Source: Tessaracoccus sp. MC1679
GTDB taxonomy: Bacteria > Actinomycetota > Actinomycetes > Propionibacteriales > Propionibacteriaceae
DNA length: 64,000 bases
Assembly (NCBI RefSeq): GCF_014164775.1
Contig: NZ_JACJGB010000001.1
Coordinates: 310,001-374,000, forward strand
Reading direction: 5' to 3'
Program-made: the position numbers and the translations under genes
Notes under the pieces: model-generated
What the model was told of the DNA's origin: nothing
Database searches by the model: none
The model's input: only the letters and a program-made list of their open reading frames with translations
Part shown: positions 44,198 to 51,740 of the stretch, in pieces
Position numbering within the stretch: position 1 is the stretch's first letter
Layout: every line of letters starts with the position of its first letter

Positions 44198-44475
44198 GAT
44201 GCGGCCTCGGTGGCGTAGCGCTTGGCGGCGCGGGCCTGGGCCTTCACGCGCTCGGCGTCCCGGTCCTTCGGCGGAGCGGTGGTGACCAGCTCGTCGAGCA
44301 GGTCCGCCGTGATGTGGGCGATGGCGTGGACCGCGCGATGGAACGCCTCCTCGTTGGCCTTGCTGGGCTTGGTGACCCCCGCGACCTTGCGCACGTACTG
44401 CAGCACCGCGGCGTTCACCTCGTCGCTGGTGGCGGGAGGCTCGAAGTTGTTCAGCGGCCGGATGTTGCGACACAT
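44194..44475 (-). CDS. DUF2277 family protein
   Basis: A 93-residue protein starting MCRNIRPLNNFEPPATSDEV, the invariant opening of DUF2277, followed by AAVLQYVRKVAGVTKPSKANEEAF. Small soluble protein, function unknown. A TAGGCT box lies 7 nt before the ATG, consistent with a leaderless message. Its stop overlaps the Mak-cap gene by 4 bp, so the two are made together. Confidence 0.93.
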   Translation of the reverse strand: MCRNIRPLNNFEPPATSDEVNAAVLQYVRKVAGVTKPSKANEEAFHRAVHAIAHITADLLDELVTTAPPKDRDAERVKAQARAAKRYATEAAS

Positions 44476-44542
44476 GCCGTCAAGCCTACGTTCACATCCC
44501 GCCCGGGCCCACCGCCCGGGAGTCATCTGCCACGATGAGTCC

Positions 44543-45571
44543 ATGTTGGCGCTAGCGAAGACGCGGCCGGGCCCCGGGCTGGAGCTGATCGAGCTGCCGC
44601 GCCCCACCCCGAGCCCGAACGAGGTGCTCATCCGGGTCATGCGCACCGGGATCTGCGGCACCGACCTTCACATCGACGGCTGGGACGGCTGGGCGTCGCA
44701 GGTGGTGACCACCCCGCTCATCCTGGGGCATGAGTTCTGCGGCGAGATCGTGGAGTTAGGCTCGTCGGTGACAGGCCTCGAGGTGGGCCAGTTCATCTCC
44801 GGCGAGGGGCACTACGTGTGCGGGCGCTGCCGGGCCTGCCTCGCGGGGAAGCGGCACCTGTGCCGCAACACCCGGGGCATCGGGTACCACGTCGACGGCG
44901 CCTTCTGCGAATACTTCGCCATGCCGTCGTCGAATGTGTGGGTGCACCATACGCCGGTGGAGCCGGATGTCGCGGCGATCTTCGACCCGTTCGGCAACGC
45001 CGTCCACGCCGCCCTGCAGTTCCCGGCGCTCGCCGAGGACGTGCTGGTCAGCGGGGCCGGACCGATCGGGATCATGGCGGCGCTCGTCGCGAAGTTCCAG
45101 GGGGCGCGCAACGTGGTCATCACGGACCTCGGCGACGAGCGGCTCGCACTGGCTCGACGCGTGGGGCTGAGCAGCACCGTCAACGTCGCCCGTGAGGACC
45201 TGGCGGACGTCTACGAACGCTTCGACATGCGGGAGGGATTCGACATCGGGCTGGAGATGTCCGGATCTGGCGCGGCGCTGTCGTCGATGATCGCGCACAT
45301 GACCCACGGCGGCCGGATCGCGCTGCTCGGGACGCCGTCGAAGCCGCTCGAGGTGGACTTCACCACCATCATCTTCAACATGCTGACCATTCAGGGGGTC
45401 ACCGGCCGGCAGATCTTCGAGACCTGGTACGCCATGAGCGCCCTGCTTCGCTCCGGGCTGGACATCTCGGGGGTCATCACGCACCGCTTCCCCGCAACAG
45501 GGTTCCGCGAGGCGTTCGATGTCGCGGCGGCGGGGCACGCCGGCAAAGTCATCCTGACCTGGGACGAGTGA
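44543..45571 (+). CDS. tdh: L-threonine 3-dehydrogenase
   Basis: A 342-residue zinc-dependent medium-chain dehydrogenase that oxidises L-threonine to 2-amino-3-ketobutyrate. Key segments: [30 protein letters not shown], structural zinc [32 protein letters not shown] (diagnostic for TDH), [12 protein letters not shown] and the Rossmann motif [12 protein letters not shown]. Length and order match E. coli Tdh. The kbl start lies 8 nt after its stop, so the two steps of threonine-to-glycine catabolism form one operon. Confidence 0.95.
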   Translation: MLALAKTRPGPGLELIELPRPTPSPNEVLIRVMRTGICGTDLHIDGWDGWASQVVTTPLILGHEFCGEIVELGSSVTGLEVGQFISGEGHYVCGRCRACLAGKRHLCRNTRGIGYHVDGAFCEYFAMPSSNVWVHHTPVEPDVAAIFDPFGNAVHAALQFPALAEDVLVSGAGPIGIMAALVAKFQGARNVVITDLGDERLALARRVGLSSTVNVAREDLADVYERFDMREGFDIGLEMSGSGAALSSMIAHMTHGGRIALLGTPSKPLEVDFTTIIFNMLTIQGVTGRQIFETWYAMSALLRSGLDISGVITHRFPATGFREAFDVAAAGHAGKVILTWDE

Positions 45572-45579
45572 GGAGCACC

Positions 45580-46788
45580 ATGGCATTCATGGACCACATC
45601 CGCGGCGAGCTCGAACAGCTGCGCGCGGACGGGCTGTACAAGACGGAGGCGCCGCTGACCACTGCGCAGGCAGCGCACGTCGGGACACCGTCGGGCGAGG
45701 TGATCAACCTCTGCGCCAACAACTACCTGGGGCTGGCGAACTCGCCGGTGCTGATCGCCGCCGCCAAGCGCGCCTACGACAGGTGGGGCTTCGGCATGGC
45801 GTCGGTCAGGTTCATCTGTGGAACCCAGACGCTGCATCAGGAGCTCGAGGTGCGCCTGACGGCGTTCCTGCGCAGCGGGCCCGACGGTCACGACGGCTGG
45901 GACACCATCCTGTACTCGTCGTGCTTCGACGCCAACGGCGGCCTGTTCGAGACCCTCTTCGGGGCGGAGGACGCCACCATCTCCGACGAGCTCAACCACG
46001 CCTCCATCATCGACGGGGTGCGGCTGAGCAAGGCCGCCCGCTACCGCTACCGCAACCGCGACATGACCGATCTGCGCGCCCAGCTGGAGGCGTCGCGGGG
46101 GGCACGGCACCGCGTCATCGCCACCGACGGGGTGTTCTCGATGGACGGTTTCGTCGCCCCGCTGGACGAGATCTGCGCCCTGGCCGACGAGTACGACGCG
46201 CTGGTGATGGTCGACGACTCACACGCGGTGGGCTTCGTCGGCGAGACGGGGGCCGGGACGCCGGAGCGGTTCGGGGTCATCGACCGCGTGGACATCCTCA
46301 CCGGCACCCTCGGCAAGGCGCTCGGCGGCGCGTCGGGCGGTTACACGTCCGCGAGGCGTGAGGTGGTGGAGCTGCTGCGTCAACGGTCGCGGCCGTACCT
46401 GTTCAGCAACTCGCTGGCGCCGTCGATCGTCGCGGCGACAATCGCGTGCCTGGAGCTGCTGGAGTCGTCGTCGTCGCTGCTGGAACAGCTGGCCGAGAAG
46501 ACGGCGTACTTCAGGCGGCGGATGGTGGAGGAAGGCTTCGAGATCCCGGAGTCGGACCACGCGATCGTGCCGGTGATGCTCGGTGACGCGGTGCTGGCGG
46601 CGAGGATGGCCGACGAGGTCCTCGCCCGGGGCGTCTACGTGAGGGCGTTCTCGTTCCCCGTCGTACCGAGGGGGGCTGCCAGGATCCGGACCCAGATGTC
46701 GGCGGGATTGTCGCGGGCGGACTTGGATGTCGCGGTGGAGGCGTTCGTGGCGGCCCGCGCCGCCGTCGGCGACGCTCACCCCGCCTAA
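45580..46788 (+). CDS. kbl: Glycine C-acetyltransferase (2-amino-3-ketobutyrate CoA ligase)
   Basis: A 402-residue PLP enzyme of the alpha-oxoamine synthase family that cleaves 2-amino-3-ketobutyrate with CoA to glycine and acetyl-CoA. Motifs: [54 protein letters not shown] and the PLP lysine Lys246 in [17 protein letters not shown] 45580 has a GAGGAG ribosome binding site overlapping the tdh stop region; a GTG at 45568 is a weaker alternative. Coupled with tdh upstream. Confidence 0.96.
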   Translation: MAFMDHIRGELEQLRADGLYKTEAPLTTAQAAHVGTPSGEVINLCANNYLGLANSPVLIAAAKRAYDRWGFGMASVRFICGTQTLHQELEVRLTAFLRSGPDGHDGWDTILYSSCFDANGGLFETLFGAEDATISDELNHASIIDGVRLSKAARYRYRNRDMTDLRAQLEASRGARHRVIATDGVFSMDGFVAPLDEICALADEYDALVMVDDSHAVGFVGETGAGTPERFGVIDRVDILTGTLGKALGGASGGYTSARREVVELLRQRSRPYLFSNSLAPSIVAATIACLELLESSSSLLEQLAEKTAYFRRRMVEEGFEIPESDHAIVPVMLGDAVLAARMADEVLARGVYVRAFSFPVVPRGAARIRTQMSAGLSRADLDVAVEAFVAARAAVGDAHPA

Positions 46789-46789
46789 T

Positions 46790-46869
46790 CCGCGGAGACG
46801 GTCCCCCAGTGACGGGCCCCACGCTCAGACCACCACCGGGACACCGCCACAACGGGCACTTCTCCGCGG
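46790..46869 (+). repeat. Family C intergenic repeat, copy C2
   Basis: An 80-bp element bounded by CCGCGGAGA and its complement TCTCCGCGG, lying between the kbl stop and the TPP riboswitch. The left part (GGTCCCCCAGTGACGGG) and the right part (AACGGGCAC) correspond to the element at 34332-34412. Confidence 0.5.
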
Positions 46870-46903
46870 TCAGCGGGGCGGGAAGGGCGGCTGGTAGGCT
46901 CGC

Positions 46904-46980
46904 CGACGCCGGGGTGCCCCGAAGTCGGGGCTGAGAACACACCCGCAACACCTGATCTAGGTCGTGCTAGCGAAGGGAGC
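46904..46980 (+). ncRNA. TPP riboswitch (THI element)
   Basis: Shows the conserved THI-box order: GGGGTGCC, then GGGGCTGAGA (CTGAGA at 46931-46936), ACCTGATCTAGGT (46950-46962) and TAGCGAAGGGAG at the 3' end. The thiM ribosome binding site AAGGGAG is itself the last element of the aptamer, and the ATG follows 9 nt later, so TPP binding would hide it and shut off translation of the thiamine operon. Confidence 0.93.
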
Positions 46981-46988
46981 CACCACTC

Positions 46989-47864
46989 ATGACCAACCCC
47001 ACACCCTCCCCACCCGACGACGCCACCAAAGCCAGCGACGCCTCCACCCTCGGACCGACGAGCGCCATCCTCACCGCCGTCCGGGCCGCCACCCCGCTCG
47101 TGCACTGCATGACCAACACCGTCGTGCCCGAGATCACCGCCAACGTGCTCCTAGCCGCCGGCGCCGCCCCCGCCATGATCGACCTCCCCGAGGAGGCCGC
47201 CATCTTCGCGACGGTGGCCTCAGCCCTGCTCATCAACGTCGGCAACGGGCTCTCCGAGCAACACGAGGGCATGAGGCGCGCGGCGGCGGCCGCAGACGGC
47301 GCCGGCACCCCCTGGGTCCTGGACCCGGTCGCGGTCGGCGCCCTCCCCGTGCGCACCCAGCTCGCCCGCGACCTTCTCGCCCACCGCCCCACCGCCATCC
47401 GCGGCAACGCCTCCGAGATCCTCGGCCTCGCCGGGGCCAGCGGCGGGGGGCGCGGGGTGGACGCCACCGACGAGGTGGAGGCCGCCGTCGAGACCGCCCG
47501 CGAGCTGGCCGCACAGACCGGCGCCGTCGTGGCCATCTCCGGGCCCGTCGACGTCATCGTCAGCCCCACCCGCACCACGCGCGTCACCGGCGGCGACCCG
47601 CTCATGCCGCTGGTCATCGGCACCGGGTGCGCGCTGGGCGCGACTGTCGCGGCGGCCCTTGGCGCCACCCGTGCCGACGGCCCTGCCCCGCACGCCTCCC
47701 ACGACGCGGTCGTCGCCGCCCACGCCCTCTTCGGCGCCGCGGGCCTGGCCGCAGCACGCGAGGCCCGCCACCCGGGCAGCTTCCGCACCGCCTGGCTCGA
47801 CGCCCTTCACGCGCTCACCCCCGACGAGGTCGCCGCCCTCGTCACCGTCGAGGAGCAGCCATGA
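46989..47864 (+). CDS. thiM: Hydroxyethylthiazole kinase
   Basis: A 291-residue kinase salvaging 4-methyl-5-(2-hydroxyethyl)thiazole. Family motifs: TPLVHCMTNTVVPEITANVLLAAGAAPAM, LLINVGNGLSEQ, PWVLDPVAVGA, RGNASEILGLAG, GTGCALGATVAA with the catalytic Cys of this family (GTGC). First gene of the operon directly under the TPP riboswitch; the stop overlaps thiE by 4 bp. Confidence 0.96.
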   Translation: MTNPTPSPPDDATKASDASTLGPTSAILTAVRAATPLVHCMTNTVVPEITANVLLAAGAAPAMIDLPEEAAIFATVASALLINVGNGLSEQHEGMRRAAAAADGAGTPWVLDPVAVGALPVRTQLARDLLAHRPTAIRGNASEILGLAGASGGGRGVDATDEVEAAVETARELAAQTGAVVAISGPVDVIVSPTRTTRVTGGDPLMPLVIGTGCALGATVAAALGATRADGPAPHASHDAVVAAHALFGAAGLAAAREARHPGSFRTAWLDALHALTPDEVAALVTVEEQP

Positions 47865-48541
47865 CGCAGGCCACGCCAGGCCTCGCCGACGGTGTGGACT
47901 GGCGCGTCTACTACGTCACGGACACCGCGATGTCGGGCGGCCCGGCCCACGTGCCGGGGATCGTCGAGCAGGCCATCCTCGGCGGCGCCGGCGTGGTGCA
48001 GATCCGCGACAAGGACCTCCACGGCACCGAGTTCCTCGCCCTGGCCCGCGCCTGCGTCGACGCCCGTGACAGGGCATTCGACGCCACCGGACGCACCACG
48101 GCGCTCGTCGTCAACGACCGCCTCCACGTCGCCGAGGAACTCGGCCTCCACTTCCACCAGGGCCAGGACGACGGCGCCATCAGCCAGGCCCGCGCCCGCC
48201 TCGGCCGCGACCTTCTCATCGGTCTCAGCATCTCGACCGAGGCCGAGCTGGACGCGGAGCTGAGCGACCTCACCGCGGACGTCCTCGGCCTCTCGCCGCT
48301 CTGGGCCACCCCCACCAAGACCGACGCCGCCCCCGCCCTGGGCCTCGACGGCGCCGCCCGCCTGGTCCTGCGCACCGCGGGACGGGCCAAGACTGTCGCG
48401 ATCGGCGGCATCAACGCCACCAACGCCGCCGTGGCGATCGCCACCGGGGTCGACGGCATCTGTGTGGTCTCAGCCCTCACCACCGCGCCCGATCCCCGAG
48501 CGGCCGCCGACGAGCTGCTCGCACTCTGGAGAACCCGATGA
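47861..48541 (+). CDS. thiE: Thiamine-phosphate synthase
   Basis: A 226-residue TIM barrel that joins hydroxymethylpyrimidine-PP and thiazole phosphate. Motifs: [60 protein letters not shown] and [12 protein letters not shown]. The N-terminus and the GLS-WATPTKT loop are standard. Its start overlaps thiM and its stop overlaps thiD, each by 4 bp. Confidence 0.95.
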   Translation: MTQATPGLADGVDWRVYYVTDTAMSGGPAHVPGIVEQAILGGAGVVQIRDKDLHGTEFLALARACVDARDRAFDATGRTTALVVNDRLHVAEELGLHFHQGQDDGAISQARARLGRDLLIGLSISTEAELDAELSDLTADVLGLSPLWATPTKTDAAPALGLDGAARLVLRTAGRAKTVAIGGINATNAAVAIATGVDGICVVSALTTAPDPRAAADELLALWRTR

Positions 48542-49398
48542 CACGAACATCCACCCCGAAGATCGCCCTCAGCATCGCCGGCTCAGACCCCAGCGGCGGC
48601 GCCGGCATCCAGGCCGACCTCAAGACCTTCACCGCGCTCGGCGTCTACGGCGCGGCGGCGCTCGCCGGACTCACGGTCCAGAACACGCAGGGCGTCCGCC
48701 AGGCCCGCCCCGTGGACCCGGCCTTCGTCCGCGACCAGATCCTCGCCGTCTTCGACGACCTCCCCGTCGCCGCCACGAAGCTCGGCATGCTCTCCAACGC
48801 AGCCGTCGCCAACGCCGTCGCCGACGTCCTGGAGGAACGCCGCGACGACGCGGGCCTCATCATCCTGGACCCCGTCATGATTGCAACCTCCGGCGACGCG
48901 CTGCTCACCGACGACGCCATCGACGTGGTGCGCACCCGCCTGCTCCCCCTCGCGGACCTGGTGACCCCGAACGTCCCCGAGGCGGCCGTCCTCCTGGACC
49001 AACCGCCCGTGACCGACACCAACGGCCTCATCCGCCAGGCCCGGCAACTGGTGGCGGCAGGAGTGCGCGCCGTCCTGGCCAAGGGCGGGCACCTCACCGA
49101 CCCGGAGCTCACCGACGTCTTCGCCCACGGCACAGAGTTGGCGCTGCTGACCGGCCCGCGCTTCAACACCCGCCATACTCACGGCACCGGCTGCACGCTC
49201 AGCTCCGCCATCGCCGCCGTCGCCGCCCGCCGCGGCGACACTCGCGCCACTGGCGTGCGGCTGGAGTCGGTGGAGGAGGCCCGGGACTACCTGATGCGCG
49301 CCCTGGACTCTGGCTCGCGGTGGACCCTCAGCCGCACCCCCCACTCGGGCCACGGCCCCGTCGACCACCTCGTGGGGCGCGCCGAGGTGGGGTTGTGA
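48538..49398 (+). CDS. thiD: Hydroxymethylpyrimidine/phosphomethylpyrimidine kinase
   Basis: A 286-residue ribokinase-fold enzyme that phosphorylates HMP twice. Motifs: [30 protein letters not shown], ITAVTxQNT-like [51 protein letters not shown], and [15 protein letters not shown] with the catalytic GTGC. Coupled to thiE and to the tenA-like gene by 4-bp overlaps. Confidence 0.96.
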   Translation: MTRTSTPKIALSIAGSDPSGGAGIQADLKTFTALGVYGAAALAGLTVQNTQGVRQARPVDPAFVRDQILAVFDDLPVAATKLGMLSNAAVANAVADVLEERRDDAGLIILDPVMIATSGDALLTDDAIDVVRTRLLPLADLVTPNVPEAAVLLDQPPVTDTNGLIRQARQLVAAGVRAVLAKGGHLTDPELTDVFAHGTELALLTGPRFNTRHTHGTGCTLSSAIAAVAARRGDTRATGVRLESVEEARDYLMRALDSGSRWTLSRTPHSGHGPVDHLVGRAEVGL

Positions 49399-50081
49399 GC
49401 ATCGACTGGGCCCCCGGCCCGTTCAGCACCCAGGCGTGGGAGGCCACCTCAGCCATCCGGGCGCGCATCGACCGTCTCCCACTCCTCACCGAGCTTGCCG
49501 ACGGCACCCTGGAGCCCCGCCGCTTCGTCGAGTACCTCGGCCAGGACGACTTCTATCTCCGCGGCTACACCCGTGCGCTGGCCACGCTCGCCTCCCGCGC
49601 TCCCACCTCCCGCGAGGCGGCCTTCTGGGCCCGGAGCGCCGGCGAGGCCGTGGAGGCGGAGGTCCTCATGCACGACGCCCTCTTGGCCGACGACCGCCTC
49701 CGCGACCTTCCGCGCCCCGCCGTCGCATCCCCCACCACCCGGGCCTACGTCAACTCCCTGCTGGCGGCCACCGCCTTCGAGCCGTACGCGGTAGGGGTGG
49801 CGGCGGTGCTGCCCTGCTACTGGGTCTACGCGGACGTCGGCGCCACCCTCGCCGACAGGGCCGCCCACCTCGACGGCCACCCCTACGCCGGCTGGGTGGC
49901 CGCCTACGCAGACGCGGCCTTCCAGCAGGTGACGCGCGAGGCCATCACACTCCTCGATGAGACGGCTGCCTCAAGCGACGGCGCGACCCGCGAGCGGATG
50001 CTCACCGCCTTCGTCGACGCAACCTGGTACGAGGAACAGTTCTGGGCACGGGCCTACGCGCTGGAGGTCTGGGAAGCCTGA
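49395..50081 (+). CDS. tenA: TenA family protein (thiaminase II/aminopyrimidine aminohydrolase)
   Basis: A 228-residue helical protein of the TenA family, which salvages thiamine breakdown products to HMP. Family landmarks: LADGTLEPRRFVEYLGQDDFYLRGYTRAL, the Cys in VAAVLPCYWVYADVG (catalytic Cys region), and YAGWVAAYADAAFQ...DATWYEEQFWARAYALEVW. GTG 49395 overlaps the thiD stop by 4 bp. The operon lacks thiC and thiG, so it serves salvage and coupling rather than de novo synthesis. Confidence 0.92.
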   Translation: MSIDWAPGPFSTQAWEATSAIRARIDRLPLLTELADGTLEPRRFVEYLGQDDFYLRGYTRALATLASRAPTSREAAFWARSAGEAVEAEVLMHDALLADDRLRDLPRPAVASPTTRAYVNSLLAATAFEPYAVGVAAVLPCYWVYADVGATLADRAAHLDGHPYAGWVAAYADAAFQQVTREAITLLDETAASSDGATRERMLTAFVDATWYEEQFWARAYALEVWEA

Positions 50082-50084
50082 GAA

Positions 50085-51569
50085 TCAGGCGGCCGTGCGC
50101 TGCGCCGAGCCTCCGGCCAAGGCCCTGCGCATGGCCCGCACCTGATCGAATCCGATCACCCACCCCGTCATCCGGACGCTGCGGTAGAGCGGCGTCTGGA
50201 GCAGATCGCCCTGCGCGTCGTACACCTCGGGAAAACCGCGATCGCGGCGCATGGCGGCCTCGAAATGCCCGATGTGGCGATCCGCCTCCTCCAGATACCC
50301 CTCCAACCGGGTGGACCGAAAGAGCAGCAGGAGTGTCTTGATGTACTCCATGCCCCAGAAGCTCCAGATCGAGTCGCCACCGTAGTTCGGCACCGCGAAG
50401 CGGACCACGGCAAATTGGCGATGCGACCGCCGCTCCTGTTGATATTTGATGGCGAAGGGGTGCGCAATCCCCTCGGCGCGAATGTAATCCACGGACCTCT
50501 CGAAATAGTGCCGCTCATCAGGCGACTCGGGATCCAGGAAGCGGGTGGCCAGCACGATGAGCCAATCCGAGGAGTAGAGCCGTCGAGACGTTCCCTCAGC
50601 GGAAAGGTCCTCCAGGAAATGTCCGTCATCGTCGAGCCAGAACGTGTTGAGGATGCGCGACTTCAGCCGGGCCAGGAAATTGAGGTCCGTGGGGATGAGG
50701 CCCAGGTCCATGGCGAGGTGGGTGGTCTTCCAGAAGACCACGTTGTCGTAGAAGGACGATTCACGCTTCACGATGTCCTTGGCGCCGGACATGGTCACCG
50801 ACGGATCGATCAGGCCGAGGTCCTCGTCGAACACGCGGCGACGGTAGCCCAGGTAGTGGCGGATCAGCGCGCCCCGGTAGGTGTCGAGCAGCAGCGCCGC
50901 AGCCTCCCGGGTGCCGAGCACCGACTGCTCCTCGCCGTAGCTCGCCGCCCGAGCCGGTTCTCTGCCGAGCAGCGCGCCGAGCGCGTACAGCATGCCGTAG
51001 AGGGTGTCTGACGGGTAGGAATGGAAGTTGACGCAGGTCGCCTCCCACGGCCCAATCGGGACGATGGTGGTGGCGAGGTCATCGGTCTTGTCGAAAACAC
51101 CGAGCGCGTAGGCCAGCGTCTGCAGATAGACAAGTTGCCGGTCACGCCACTGATCGTCGGTGGCAGGCAGCTGGGTGTCCAGCGTGGGGTAGTAGAACAC
51201 GCCGAGATTGCGGACGAACAGCGAAGAGAAGTGGTCTCCCGAGATCAGCAACAGTTTGGACGGATCGAAGCGGAGCCGGTAGATCTCCTCGATGATCCGA
51301 TCCACTGACGCACCCCTTCCCGTCCGGGGACGCAACGAGTATCGGCTGGCGAGGATGTGAAAGGCGTTCTTTGCCATCCCGAACACCCTGTAGCGGAGGC
51401 CTGTGCGCACCCTCAGCCTGGCGTTTGAGTCGATCGCCTCGATGGCGTTGAGTTTCATCTCCGCCACATATGGACGGCGAACGATCGACAACCTGCTGAA
51501 GGGATCAGTCATCATGGCCATCAGCGACCCGACGCTCATCGCCCCGAGAAGGACGTAGAGCATCATCAT
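50085..51569 (-). CDS. Membrane-anchored protein of unknown function, divergent from glycogen phosphorylase
   Basis: A 494-residue protein with one N-terminal hydrophobic segment (MMMLYVLLGAMSVGSLMAMM), then a soluble domain rich in amphipathic helices and aromatic residues: VNFHSYPSDTLYGMLYALGALLG, SFYDNVVFWKTTHLAMDLGL, FWLDDDGHFLEDLS, YGGDSIWSFWGMEYIKTLLLLF. The helix pairs and acidic/Trp clusters recall (alpha/alpha)6 glycosidase-type toroids, but no signature is conclusive. Codon use is slightly less GC-biased than its neighbours (AAA, TAT, CAA appear). ATG 51569 lies 6 nt after TAGGAT, so it is probably leaderless. The divergent glgP suggests, but does not prove, a glucan-related role. 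Confidence 0.78.
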   Translation of the reverse strand: MMMLYVLLGAMSVGSLMAMMTDPFSRLSIVRRPYVAEMKLNAIEAIDSNARLRVRTGLRYRVFGMAKNAFHILASRYSLRPRTGRGASVDRIIEEIYRLRFDPSKLLLISGDHFSSLFVRNLGVFYYPTLDTQLPATDDQWRDRQLVYLQTLAYALGVFDKTDDLATTIVPIGPWEATCVNFHSYPSDTLYGMLYALGALLGREPARAASYGEEQSVLGTREAAALLLDTYRGALIRHYLGYRRRVFDEDLGLIDPSVTMSGAKDIVKRESSFYDNVVFWKTTHLAMDLGLIPTDLNFLARLKSRILNTFWLDDDGHFLEDLSAEGTSRRLYSSDWLIVLATRFLDPESPDERHYFERSVDYIRAEGIAHPFAIKYQQERRSHRQFAVVRFAVPNYGGDSIWSFWGMEYIKTLLLLFRSTRLEGYLEEADRHIGHFEAAMRRDRGFPEVYDAQGDLLQTPLYRSVRMTGWVIGFDQVRAMRRALAGGSAQRTAA

Positions 51570-51740
51570 GGCCCCATCCTAGGGATCCGAGTGGGGGGCC
51601 GGGGTGGTCGCCGAGCGCACGTCATCGTCGTGCGCCCCGCGATTGCGCGGCGCCCATCCACCTCCCCCGCCGGCCACGGGACGATGTCCGCACCCCGGAG
51701 GGTTGCGACTTTCTACCGCCGCTCAACTAATGTTTGCGCC

